A program made the position numbers and the translations under genes. From NCBI RefSeq assembly GCF_000026365.1, contig NC_012994.1:496001-560000 (forward strand): a stretch of 64,000 bases of DNA, given 5' to 3'. The notes beneath the pieces were generated by a model. That model was given only the letters and a program-made list of their open reading frames with translations. It was not told the DNA's origin and did not search any database. Of the stretch, positions 10,648 through 19,011 are shown in pieces. Positions within the stretch are counted from its first letter, which is position 1. Each line of letters starts with the position of its first letter. This DNA comes from Zygosaccharomyces rouxii (Eukaryota > Ascomycota > Saccharomycetes > Saccharomycetales > Saccharomycetaceae).

Positions 10648-11151
10648 TTAGATCTTTTCTTCAGAGACACCGTGTTTCCAGATGGCAACGAATGGAGTGA
10701 CACCGTCTTCACGGTAGTTCAACATAACAACCATAGCATCTGGGTCCATAGATTCACCGGTGAAAAATTCCCAGTCGTTGAAAGAACCCAAGATCTTCTT
10801 GACATAAGCTTGAGCACCCTTTTCAAAGACAGGGATGGCGTCTGGGTTGGTTTCTTGCAATTTAGCCTTGACAGCCTTCATGTAACCCTTGATGTAAGAA
10901 ACGAAGGATTTTTTGTCGAAACCAGTTTGTTGCAAACGGAAAGAGTGGACAACGTTGTTAACAACTTCAGCACTGTCTTCAACACCTTCCTCACCACCTT
11001 CAGATGATGGGTTAGCACCGATATCGATGTTTTCACCACCGACCTTCACCATGGAACAGTCAGCTTCGTAAACAGCACCTTCGACTTCGCTGACGTCGTA
11101 AGCATCAGACAACAATTCGTCACCAGAGAAAATGTCCTTGTAGATAATCAT
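10648..11151 (-). CDS. TMA19: Tma19, translationally controlled tumour protein homolog (TCTP)
   Basis: The product is 167 residues, the family length. It starts MIIYKDIFSGDELLSDAYDV, the invariant TCTP N-terminus, and contains the second TCTP signature region (VVNNVVHSFRLQQTGFDKKSF) and the C-terminal FVAIWKHGVSEEKI. TCTP associates with ribosomes and moves to mitochondria under stress. Codon choice is strongly biased to preferred yeast codons (GGT, AAG, GTC, TTG), which implies high expression. The promoter carries an RRPE-like palindrome and a GATGA repeat (separate entry). It is the ortholog of Sc YKL056C. Confidence 0.98.
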   Translation of the reverse strand: MIIYKDIFSGDELLSDAYDVSEVEGAVYEADCSMVKVGGENIDIGANPSSEGGEEGVEDSAEVVNNVVHSFRLQQTGFDKKSFVSYIKGYMKAVKAKLQETNPDAIPVFEKGAQAYVKKILGSFNDWEFFTGESMDPDAMVVMLNYREDGVTPFVAIWKHGVSEEKI

Positions 11152-11225
11152 TATAGCAGGTTAATTAGAAAAATGTAGGCGATGATTTCTTATCTGTGAA
11201 TTAAGAAATACGAATTGGTATAAGA

Positions 11226-11265
11226 GATGAGATGAGTTCTTCTGCTTTAAAAGTGAAATTTTTCA
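11226..11265 (-). promoter_or_regulatory. RRPE-like and GATGA-repeat module of TMA19
   Basis: The plus strand shows GATGAGATGAG at 11226-11236 and TGAAATTTTTCA at 11254-11265 (TGAAAAATTTCA on the gene strand). These resemble PAC and RRPE, the two motifs that mark ribosome-biogenesis promoters in yeast. The module is 75-115 bp upstream of the ATG. A 21-T tract follows at 11286-11306, a likely nucleosome-depleting element. Confidence 0.6.
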
Positions 11266-11382
11266 CCTTTGATGTCTCGAAAAATTTTTTTTTTTTTTTT
11301 TTTTTTAAAACACTTCGTAACAGATGACTGAAAAATCCAGCGATGAGATAAGCCCGTGAATAGACGGCTATAAGAATAAGCA

Positions 11383-12192
11383 TCATTTATAATTACCATC
11401 ACTGTAAATGGACCAGACGCTCGATGCAATCTCTTGAGGCGTTGATCTGCGGTTACTAGTTGCCATCAGATTCATCAGTGCCGTTTGAGCTGTATCATCT
11501 AGTCCCTTGATCATGTCAGTACCGTTGACTAATCCCGGCGCAATAGTATTCACACGGATTCCCCAATTAGAGACTTCTTGTGACAGCACTTTTGAGTAAT
11601 GAGAAATTGCTGCCTTTGATGCACTGTAGATGGACGTACCTTTTACTGCTAGCTCTGTTTCACCAAGAACTGATGAGATGTTTACTATCTGTAAAGGTAG
11701 AGCGCCCGAATGACTACGTTGACGAATCATAGATCTTGTTGCCAAATCACACATGGAGACTGTACTCAAAAAATTAATATTCATTATCCGTTGCATCTCC
11801 TCAGTTGAAGTTCTTAGACTTATTGAGCTTTGAGTAGTACCAGCACAATTTACCACTAGACTTAGACAATAGCGTTGATGAGGTGAGTTCCACGAATTGA
11901 AACCCATCAATGGGAACATAGATTCTAACCTTTGTGGATAATATTCAATCCCAAAATGACTCTTCTGTGCGACCCATTGTGGCCACTGTGATAAATCTAT
12001 CGCTAGGGATCTATGCCTTTGGTTTTCTTTTACGCTTTGAAGATGGTCCCCCAATTTAATCCCTGCAATGGATTCCCTTGACGACCCAATACATATACAG
12101 GAAATACCTTGACTTGAAAGTTTTTGCACAATTGCCTTACCAATACCCCTGGTGGCACCAGTAACAATGGCAACGGGTTCTAAATGAACCAT
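11383..12192 (-). CDS. OAR1: Oar1, mitochondrial 3-oxoacyl-[acyl-carrier-protein] reductase
   Basis: This 269-residue short-chain dehydrogenase/reductase acts in mitochondrial type II fatty-acid synthesis, which supplies lipoic acid. The Rossmann motif TGATRGIGKA lies at residues 12-21. The catalytic set is visible: the NFLS segment, Ser in VNISSVLGE, and YSASKAA for Tyr and Lys. The end of the protein (STPQEIASSVWSIYSDGN) aligns with Sc Oar1 (YKL055C). Insertions between the early strands, relative to bacterial FabG, are shared with the yeast protein. The stop codon is about 230 bp from the TMA19 start, so the TMA19 promoter lies in that gap. Confidence 0.95.
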   Translation of the reverse strand: MVHLEPVAIVTGATRGIGKAIVQKLSSQGISCICIGSSRESIAGIKLGDHLQSVKENQRHRSLAIDLSQWPQWVAQKSHFGIEYYPQRLESMFPLMGFNSWNSPHQRYCLSLVVNCAGTTQSSISLRTSTEEMQRIMNINFLSTVSMCDLATRSMIRQRSHSGALPLQIVNISSVLGETELAVKGTSIYSASKAAISHYSKVLSQEVSNWGIRVNTIAPGLVNGTDMIKGLDDTAQTALMNLMATSNRRSTPQEIASSVWSIYSDGNYK

Positions 12193-12455
12193 CCTTTGTC
12201 CACTTATGAAGTTCTCATTGAATCAAAAAAAATAAAAGACGTAAATGACAAAGAAAAGTCAAATTACACAACACATTTACATCTTATAGATAATTGACGT
12301 ATACACATATGCAAGGACTTTGCTCGAGGAACAAAGAGCAGACAAATCATCTTTCACAAATAGGACCAGAAGAAATAATAATAATAATAGTACTAAGAAA
12401 AAAAAAAGGACAAAAATTTGTCGAGTGAACGCTTCAAATTCAATCTAACTTAAAA

Positions 12456-14729
12456 TTAGTAAAAGCCTCTTGAAGCCTGAGAAGTGTAGTCGTAACCAGT
12501 GTAACCATATGGCAAGCCTTGCTGAGCGGCGGCAGCGGCGGCGGCGGCAGCAGCAGCTTGTTGCTGTTGTTGGAATTGATAGTACTGTTGGAATTGCAAC
12601 TGTTGTGGGTTCAAAGGTTGTTGACCGTTTTGCAGTTGATTCTGTTGAGTTGGTTGAGATTGTTGTTGAACATCTTCACCCTGTTGGGATGGTGAGTGAC
12701 CGGGACTTTGTTGACCTTGTTGAACATTTCTACCTTGGGTTTGTCTCTGTGGTTGGTAGTAGTTGTAACCAGCCTTTGGCACTTGGTATGGATATTGACC
12801 AGCCATGCCGTATTGAGGTTGAGCATAAGGGAAGGATTGTTGGTAGAAATGAGCATAGTAAGGTAAGAAAGAACCACCATATGGTTGTTGTTGTTGTGGT
12901 TGAGCGTGACCAGCAACAGGTGAAGCCGTAGCAGTACTTGCGGTTGTCATGTCAGCGGCAGGTGCAGCTGCATAACCTTGTGGAATACTGTATTGACTTG
13001 CAGTACCAGTGCCAAAACCTGCTTGAGCAGATGGTTGTGATGGTTGTTGATAAGCTTGTTGCTGACCGTAGGCGTAACTTGGAGAATCAAACATACCTGG
13101 ATAAGTGTATCCAGGGAATTGATTTTGATACATGTAGTACTGTTGTTGAGCAGCAGTGGCAGCAGCGGCAGCATTTGCATTTGCACTTGCATTTGCGTTT
13201 GCGTTTGGTTGACCAACTGCAGCCTGTTGACCAGACAATTGCTGTGGAGCATGTTGAGGGGTCTGGCTTTGAGCGTACTGCTGTTGTTGAGCAAAGTACT
13301 GCTGCTGTTGTTGCTGCTGTTGCTGCTGTTGTTGCTGGTAGTAAGCCTCTTGTTGTTGTTGTTGCTGTGGTTTACCGGCTTCAACACCAACAGTTGGCTG
13401 TTGTTGTTGTTGCTTTACTTTAGAACCATCGTTGACTTCAGTAGCAACTGCCTGAGCAGTTTGAGAAGGTTCTTGTGGTTCAGAAGTGGCTGCCACTTCT
13501 TGTTCATCAATTTGTACTTGGTTACTAGTAATTTCTCTGGTGTCCTTTTGTTCTTCTGGTCTGTTGTGTTGTGCAGTGTCCTCTTGATTTGTACCCTGAG
13601 ATTGGAATTCAATTGGACTCTGGTCTTGTTGTTGTGTTTGTTGTTGTTCTTGTTGTTGTGCTTGTAGTTGTTCCTGTTGTTGTTGTTGTTGTTCTGATAA
13701 TTTAGAGGCAGTATCTTCATGTTGAGCATCGGCCTTCTTGCCCTGGTTGTTAGTTGCCTTATCATTTGTCTCTGAAACGGGTTCCCTCTGTGCCTGGCCC
13801 GCGGCGGGAGTCTCAGTTTCCTTTGCAACTTCATTGATCTCTTTCTTGAGACCACCCACATTGTTTAGTGATGATTGCTTCTTTTGAACTACCTTTGGTT
13901 TTGGTGCTGCTATGGCAGCCCAAGACATCTTTTTAGGTTTTTCATTATGTGCTGCATTGCCTGTCGAAGCAGTAGCTGTTGCATGAGTAGAACTTTGTGC
14001 CGTGCTAGTAGCTGAAGCTGAAGCCTCTACGCCATCAGTCTTAGTCTCAGATGCCTGTACCGTTGTCGCTGATGGTTCTTCTGGCGAACTCTCTGGTCGT
14101 TGCTGTTGCTGATCTTCCTCTTCCTCTTCTTCTTGTTGATGCTTTTTAGAATCGGAAGATGCCACTGCCGCCCAGGAACCACCGCCCGATGCAGGCTTCC
14201 CGCGAGAAATCGCTGCCCTTGCATTATCGGATGGCAACGATGGTTTACCGTTTTGTTGTTGTTGTTGTTGCTGTTGTTGCTTTTTACTCTTTGCATTACT
14301 ACCACCACTACTACTGTGAGTACCATTATTATCCCTGGAATACCTAGAACCCGAACCTTGTCCTGCCTTTGTATGATGATGTGAGCTGCTACCACCATGG
14401 TGTCCATCCAGGTCTTGTGCATGATAATGTTGTTGTTGTAGTTGGTGTTGCTGCTGTTCCTTTTGCAGCTGCTGTTGTTGCTCTAGTCGTTTTTCTAGTC
14501 TTTCCTTTTTAGATGGTTTCTTTACTTCGTCCCACCTAGTCACAGCACCAGATGTAATCTTATCAATTATTGTTTCCAAATCATCATATTCATGAACCAA
14601 ATCAATTAGATCGTCATTGGTCCAGTCAGGAAACAGTTCTGTTAGAGTCTCTAATTTGAATTTGATTTCTGGATTTACCCTCGAGTTCTTTCCGTTATGA
14701 CTATTTGATTTCCTAGATTGCGCCGACAT
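12456..14729 (-). CDS. DEF1: Def1, RNA polymerase II degradation factor
   Basis: This 757-residue protein promotes ubiquitin-dependent removal of stalled RNA polymerase II. A CUE ubiquitin-binding domain lies at about residues 20-65 (FKLETLTELFPDWTNDDLID). Next come a disordered Ser/Gln/Glu-rich middle and a very Gln-rich C-terminal half. The C-terminal half has several uninterrupted polyQ runs and, near residue 725, a polyAla run of about a dozen residues following QQQQQ. The Sc protein is cytoplasmic and is activated by proteasomal removal of its Q-rich C-terminus. The CAG/CAA (CTG/TTG on plus strand) tracts make this region prone to length change. It corresponds to YKL054C. Confidence 0.95.
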   Translation of the reverse strand: MSAQSRKSNSHNGKNSRVNPEIKFKLETLTELFPDWTNDDLIDLVHEYDDLETIIDKITSGAVTRWDEVKKPSKKERLEKRLEQQQQLQKEQQQHQLQQQHYHAQDLDGHHGGSSSHHHTKAGQGSGSRYSRDNNGTHSSSGGSNAKSKKQQQQQQQQQNGKPSLPSDNARAAISRGKPASGGGSWAAVASSDSKKHQQEEEEEEDQQQQRPESSPEEPSATTVQASETKTDGVEASASATSTAQSSTHATATASTGNAAHNEKPKKMSWAAIAAPKPKVVQKKQSSLNNVGGLKKEINEVAKETETPAAGQAQREPVSETNDKATNNQGKKADAQHEDTASKLSEQQQQQQEQLQAQQQEQQQTQQQDQSPIEFQSQGTNQEDTAQHNRPEEQKDTREITSNQVQIDEQEVAATSEPQEPSQTAQAVATEVNDGSKVKQQQQQPTVGVEAGKPQQQQQQEAYYQQQQQQQQQQQQQYFAQQQQYAQSQTPQHAPQQLSGQQAAVGQPNANANASANANAAAAATAAQQQYYMYQNQFPGYTYPGMFDSPSYAYGQQQAYQQPSQPSAQAGFGTGTASQYSIPQGYAAAPAADMTTASTATASPVAGHAQPQQQQPYGGSFLPYYAHFYQQSFPYAQPQYGMAGQYPYQVPKAGYNYYQPQRQTQGRNVQQGQQSPGHSPSQQGEDVQQQSQPTQQNQLQNGQQPLNPQQLQFQQYYQFQQQQQAAAAAAAAAAAQQGLPYGYTGYDYTSQASRGFY

Positions 14730-15611
14730 CTTGTCTGTATGTGTGTATGTGTGTATATTATGTGCAAATTAAAATTGGAAACAAAGGGGATGAATAACTT
14801 ATATGACAAACCTCTTTAATTCTAATTACCAATTCTAAAATGAAAATGTTATTGGGTGAAAGTTGTAAATGATCTTAAAAGAGAAATCTGATCGATCCTA
14901 ATATGTGCAAGCTTCTCCTAAAGATTCTGTACTTAACCCAGAAACTTAAAAAAAATATTATAATGGTAGAATCTAATTCAATTCAATTGTAGCAGGTGTA
15001 AAAGACGAAAAGTTCAAATATCAAGTGCCTCAATGGATTTATACTTGTTCTTTTCTTTTTCTTTTTTTTTCCTCTTCTTTCTGTTTCTCTGTCAATGATC
15101 TATATTGAACGAAATGAAGAAAAAAAGTGATTGAGTAACACAACCTTTAAACTTTCCTGGATCAGCTCAGTTCTCTTTGCCTTTTCTTTCTATTATTTTA
15201 ATGCAATCTAACCTTTGTTTAAACAAAGTGTGGCAAACCGAACTAAGTAAACTTTTAAAAATTCGTCAAATTGTTAGTTCTTTCACTTGAGGTGGCATAA
15301 TTTTTTTTTTTCCTTCTCAAGTGGAATTCGACCATGTAAGAGAAAAGGAAAAAAAAAAAAAAAAAAAAAGCGATCCGGGTAAACATTACCCGGTTCTATA
15401 CTCGAGTGTCGCTACGTACGAATGCGACCAGACTACCCATGTGAGACAGCTATATGGAAAAGCTGGGCGGTAAAAAGTGATTATAACAGAGCCTCCTCGA
15501 CCACTGTAATCCATTACATGCTCTACTGATTAAATCTATACAAACAAACACACACACCCACCCACACATATATACAGGACAATATATTACGACATGAATT
15601 CTTGACAAGTA
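14730..15611. other. Intergenic, DEF1 promoter and MDM35 3' flank
   Basis: 882 bp without a gene I can support. It holds pyrimidine tracts around 15050-15080, an A21 tract at 15349-15369, and the Reb1 palindrome listed separately. A CA-rich run near 15547-15568 contains ACACCCACCCA at 15554-15564, which fits a loose Rap1 consensus. The CA run lies about 50 bp beyond the MDM35 stop. The long distance to the DEF1 ATG leaves room for an unannotated non-coding transcript. Confidence 0.5.
15375..15393. promoter_or_regulatory. Perfect inverted pair of Reb1 sites
   Basis: CCGGGTAA at 15375-15382 and TTACCCGG at 15386-15393 form a perfect 8-bp inverted repeat with a 3-nt spacer (ACA). Each arm is a full Reb1 consensus. 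It adjoins an A21 tract at 15349-15369, a typical barrier or terminator arrangement in yeast. Confidence 0.75.
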
Positions 15612-15869
15612 CTAATCCTCATCCTTAATGGCACCTCCTTCCTCGAAGGGCGCTTCCTTACGAGCCTCATCGAGGGCAGGCTTTATGCCCTGCTTAATGA
15701 GATGGGCATCAACACAGGCTGTATAGCTGTACCACTGTTCAGAACATTCGTTTTCAACGGATTTACCCTTGAGGAATTTCTCACTATACCATTCGTTAAA
15801 GCAGTCGTCGTATTTTTTCTTTAATTCAGTGCATTCAGGTGCAAAACTAGCCGACATTACGTTACCCAT
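15612..15869 (-). CDS. MDM35: Mdm35, twin CX9C intermembrane-space protein
   Basis: This 85-residue protein starts [16 protein letters not shown] and carries two perfect CX9C motifs (C13-C23 and C52-C62), the substrate pattern of the Mia40 import pathway. Mdm35 partners the Ups1/Ups2 lipid-transfer proteins that move phosphatidic acid and phosphatidylserine in the mitochondrial intermembrane space. The open frame continues 11 codons further upstream to a GTG at 15902, but the ATG at 15869 gives the family N-terminus. Orthologous to Sc YKL053C-A, it is the last gene of the first synteny block. Confidence 0.96.
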   Translation of the reverse strand: MGNVMSASFAPECTELKKKYDDCFNEWYSEKFLKGKSVENECSEQWYSYTACVDAHLIKQGIKPALDEARKEAPFEEGGAIKDED

Positions 15870-17128
15870 TCTATTTAAAAAGCACGACTTACTTAGGCTC
15901 ACTCGGTCTGGCTTCGCTTTACGATCATTGCCGGTTTTCTTGCAATGGTAGAAAAGAAGAGGATCAACATACTGTCTTGAGCCGGGTAAATCCCGTGGGA
16001 AACAAAATAAACCAGGATCACATGACTTTGATATCCGGTACTGGGTCCCGTTGTTTCACGATGACAGGGATGAAACACGATAGCCTCGCAACTTGCCGCT
16101 GAGCTCCAGCGAGTACATCTACTCTGGAGCTGCACCCTCAAATGCTCGTATGGTACCAACCTCAACTGTATTTTGCTATTGTGTTACCCCATTGTGGCAC
16201 CATTGTTTCACTACTGCAATGAAACAGTAACTCCGCCCTTCTCAGGCTCAGCGGCAAGACTTCGGCCTTCACACTGCCTTACACCAAGAACTTTCGATCG
16301 CTACTCGCTGCGAGTATGTGTTGCACCCCACGGTCTCTGTATACCCCGCAGACCCCAATTCGGCGGCTCGCTCAGATCTCTCCTCGACTCCCTACTCTCC
16401 CTTATTCATGTGACAGAATTCCCCGACCCCATCCCCATCTCCATCCCCTTTCGTCCCAGCTGACAAATCCCTTTCGGACATTACCCAATCGACATTCGAA
16501 AAAAAAAATGCGCGATGCCGTATATCATCATCCCCTCATATGCACAACAGCAGAAAAAAAGAAAGGGCCAGCCGCTAAAAGCCGTACTTCCTTTCTTCTC
16601 CGTTACCTCCCTATGTGCCCAAAGGTAAACAGACGAAACTTGCCTGATACTTATTAATGCGAATAGCTCATCACAGGGGTTTAAGAGGGATAAAAGCCAT
16701 ACCTCGGGTACACACACTTACATGGTACATGAAATACATGACATAGAAAAGGCAAAACGGTAAAAATCACCAGTCTCTCTCCGTTATTGCCGCTACTACC
16801 TGCCGCTAGTCTCGCTGTTTTAAGCCTATACATAGAAGCAAGATATATCACCGACTTGTCCGTGAACAATCACATTTTGTAAACAAGCGCTTACTAGCTT
16901 ACTACCGACAATCCTCTACACCCTCTCGTTTAGTATAAAACTCTCCCGCGTAAAACTGAAAAAAAAAAAGACGCTACCACGGCAATTTCTGAGAACGCCA
17001 AGAAAATAATCTCGGGCCTTGCGCTATTCGATGACAGTTACATATAAAAGAACAAGGCCAGGAACCCATCGCTAGGCATTACATAGAAACGGAGAAAATT
17101 AATAGAGAACTAAGGAATAACAAGCAGT
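15870..17128. other. Long intergenic region between MDM35 and the sphingolipid desaturase
   Basis: 1259 bp between divergent genes. It contains a Reb1-type site (CCGGGTAA, 15983-15990), four TGAAACA elements (separate entry), and a C-rich stretch on the plus strand at about 16320-16460 with repeated CCCCATC-like units. CCCCT stress-element motifs lie near 16445 and 16532. TATA-like elements lie near 16934 (TATAAAAC) and 17044 (TATAAAAG); the latter is about 85 bp upstream of the desaturase ATG. Frames of 60-113 codons exist in the C-rich part, but none looks like a protein. Confidence 0.55.
16052..16226. promoter_or_regulatory. Two inverted pairs of TGAAACA (Ste12-type pheromone response elements)
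   Basis: TGTTTCA at 16052-16058 faces TGAAACA at 16071-16077, with a 12-nt spacer. A second TGTTTCA at 16204-16210 faces TGAAACA at 16220-16226, with a 9-nt spacer. TGAAACA is the core Ste12 pheromone response element in Sc. Four exact copies in 175 bp, in two convergent pairs, is unlikely by chance. The target gene (MDM35, 183-357 bp away, or the desaturase, about 0.9-1.1 kb away) cannot be decided from sequence. Confidence 0.5.
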
Positions 17129-18325
17129 ATGACAACCATAACGCATAGAGGACTGGAAATTAGGACAGATGAGATGGAAGTACCAGAGGCAACAGCGCCT
17201 CTAGACGTGCTACACAACTATTACTGGGTTTCTACCAAGGAGCCACATGCGATAAGGAGAAAAGCCATTTTAAAGGCACATCCCGAAGTCAAAAAATTAA
17301 TGGGACATGAACCATTAACCAAATATCTTGCTACAATTGTAGTGTTAACACAACTAGGTATCGCTTACTATTTGCGTAGTGGTCACAGTTGGTTGAAGAC
17401 GGTTTTTTTAGCATACGTGATTGGAGCAACTTTGACGAATAACATGTATTTGGCAGTTCATGAAATTACGCATAATTTAGCATTCAAAAAGCCATTGTAC
17501 AACAAAATGTTTGCAATTTTCGTCAATACCCCGGTGCCGCTTCCCTACGCGGCAGATTTCGGCCCCTACCACCAACTACACCACAAATTTCTAGGCGATG
17601 AGCTTTACGATACAGATATACCCACAGAGTTTGAAGCGAAATTTTTGAAGGGCCGCGTGGGGAAATTTTTTTTCGTCTTATTCCAAGCACTATTCTTTGC
17701 CTTAAGACCAATGTTTGTGGTCGCCATCTCTTTGACTAACTTCCACATTGCAAATATCACTTATCAGATTGTGGTTGACATCCTTTGGATTCGTTATTTC
17801 GGAATTCAGTCATTCCTTTATCTTGGATTCTCCAGTCTTTTAGCAGGTTCGTTTCATCCATTGTCTGGTCATTTCATTGCCGAACACTTTCTTTTCGACA
17901 TTGACGAAGCGTTAAAAGGCGGTAAAGAAACTTTCAAGTATACAAATGGTGAAGAACAGCAATACTCCGAAGCACAGAAGAATGAGCTAGAAAGTATAAG
18001 ACCGGAAGTTGAGTTTAAAAGGGAATATGCATTAGAAACTTACTCTTACTACGGAATTTTAAACCTCTTTGTATGGAATGCAGGTCTTCACAACGAACAT
18101 CATGATTTCCCATTTATCCCATGGTCAAGACTTTGGGCTTTGCACAATATGGCACCAGAATTTTATAAACCACTACCAAGACACGAATCTTGGTGTAAGG
18201 CAATCTTTGATTTCGTCTTCAGGGCAGATTTGAATTTTTACAGCAGAGTTAAAAGAGCAAATCCTCAAATAACCAAGGAGAAGGAACTAAAGAAACAGAA
18301 GGAAATGCAAAAATCGAAGTTTTAG
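17129..18325 (+). CDS. DES1: Sphingolipid (dihydroceramide) delta-4 desaturase
   Basis: This 398-residue membrane enzyme belongs to the DES/DEGS family, which inserts the 4,5-trans double bond in the long-chain base of dihydroceramide in the ER. The N-terminal family signature YYWVSTKEPHAIRRKAILKAHPEVKKLMG (written in parts: YYWVSTKEPHAIRR at 31-44, then HPEVKKLMG at 51-59) is present. All three histidine boxes that bind the di-iron centre are intact: HEITH 111-115, HQLHH 148-152, HNEHH 321-325. Hydrophobic segments lie near 65-82, 92-110, 180-200 and 206-240. The C-terminus is Lys-rich. Sc has no such enzyme; other fungi use it on the way to glucosylceramide. The gene lies at the junction of two conserved synteny blocks and next to two TSC3 copies. 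No glucosylceramide synthase or delta-8 desaturase is in the window. Confidence 0.95.
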   Translation: MTTITHRGLEIRTDEMEVPEATAPLDVLHNYYWVSTKEPHAIRRKAILKAHPEVKKLMGHEPLTKYLATIVVLTQLGIAYYLRSGHSWLKTVFLAYVIGATLTNNMYLAVHEITHNLAFKKPLYNKMFAIFVNTPVPLPYAADFGPYHQLHHKFLGDELYDTDIPTEFEAKFLKGRVGKFFFVLFQALFFALRPMFVVAISLTNFHIANITYQIVVDILWIRYFGIQSFLYLGFSSLLAGSFHPLSGHFIAEHFLFDIDEALKGGKETFKYTNGEEQQYSEAQKNELESIRPEVEFKREYALETYSYYGILNLFVWNAGLHNEHHDFPFIPWSRLWALHNMAPEFYKPLPRHESWCKAIFDFVFRADLNFYSRVKRANPQITKEKELKKQKEMQKSKF

Positions 18326-18438
18326 TTTGTTTTGTTTGTTTGAGATTTTAAAGCGCCCAATGATATGATGAAGATATAACCTAAGATAGTGAATTAATAT
18401 AATAATAAGTCCTAAGTAGTTAATGAATCGTTTGTACG

Positions 18439-18470
<32 letters not shown>

Positions 18471-18777
18471 CCATTTTTCCATTTTTCTTATTGCGCGTTC
18501 TCCAGATGTTCTCCGTATACTGATATGCGATGCATGCTATGAGGCTGGTATCATTAGAAACCCACAAGAGGGTTTAGCAATTAAACAATTATAAAATGTC
18601 ATCATTAATTTTCCTGGGTATATATCGATTCGTAGTAACATCACTTAATGTATTCCTTTGTCCCCTTACCATGCGCCAGTATCCTGACTCAAAGTAATTA
18701 TCATAAAATCAAATCATAAGGCCCGCCTATTGGTCTTTAATAAAGATTATCATTAGCTATCAATCGAACCTATCATG
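18326..18777. other. Convergent 3' region of the desaturase and first TSC3
   Basis: 452 bp without a gene. It contains an uninterrupted T30 tract at 18441-18470, the longest homopolymer in the window. The plus strand shows ATCGAACC near 18763, which is not part of a tRNA (no acceptor or A-box context). Confidence 0.5.
18441..18470. repeat. T30 homopolymer tract
   Basis: Thirty consecutive T on the plus strand, about 115 bp after the desaturase stop, in the convergent 3' region. Confidence 0.9.
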
Positions 18778-19011
18778 TCAAAGCAGTAGACAGTATTTGA
18801 CAATACCGAACAAACCGAGACTCACTATGGTAAGACAAAAAGTGTGCAACAAAAATGCGTCTCCTTGCGTGATGACATAGAATGGTAAGTGGATGTAATA
18901 GTTGAAAAAAGTTTTGTGTAGAATTTTGGACCACAGATTTACACGTTCGTTGAGACGTTTATTTCTTTGAGCATTGGTTTCCACATATTCCATGGTATGG
19001 CTAGCTGGCAT
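18778..19011 (-). CDS. TSC3: Tsc3-like small subunit of serine palmitoyltransferase, copy A
   Basis: This 77-residue single-pass membrane protein resembles Sc Tsc3 (YBR058C-A), which activates the Lcb1-Lcb2 serine palmitoyltransferase in the ER, the first step of sphingolipid synthesis. The family core is clear: a hydrophilic N-terminus, then YYIHLPFYVITQGDAFLLHT followed by LTIVSLGLFGIVKYC as the membrane helix. A gapless alignment with the second copy gives 43 of 77 identical residues by eye. The gene next in order after the second copy is AKL1, as in Sc, so this is the native TSC3 locus with a tandem duplication. It is convergent with the desaturase. Which copy is ancestral cannot be told. 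Confidence 0.9.
   Translation of the reverse strand: MPASHTMEYVETNAQRNKRLNERVNLWSKILHKTFFNYYIHLPFYVITQGDAFLLHTFCLTIVSLGLFGIVKYCLLL

Noticed and set aside
12938..14422. Several long open frames on both strands inside DEF1
   Set aside because: They are Leu/Val- or Asn-rich shadows produced by CAG/CAA repeats in the true DEF1 frame.
15554..15564. Rap1 site ACACCCACCCA as evidence of a telomere-like or strong promoter element
   Set aside because: It lies in a simple CA-rich run just beyond the MDM35 stop, with no second site or telomeric repeat.
16173..16657. Open frames of 96 and 113 codons in the C-rich region upstream of the desaturase
   Set aside because: Composition follows the C-rich DNA, there is no domain or hydrophobic pattern, and frames overlap on both strands.
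18760..18775. ATCGAACC as a tRNA B-box on the minus strand
   Set aside because: The GGTTCGAT core lacks the following TCC, and no A-box or acceptor stem pairs around it. GGTTCGATTC near 32935 is inside TRM7 coding sequence.
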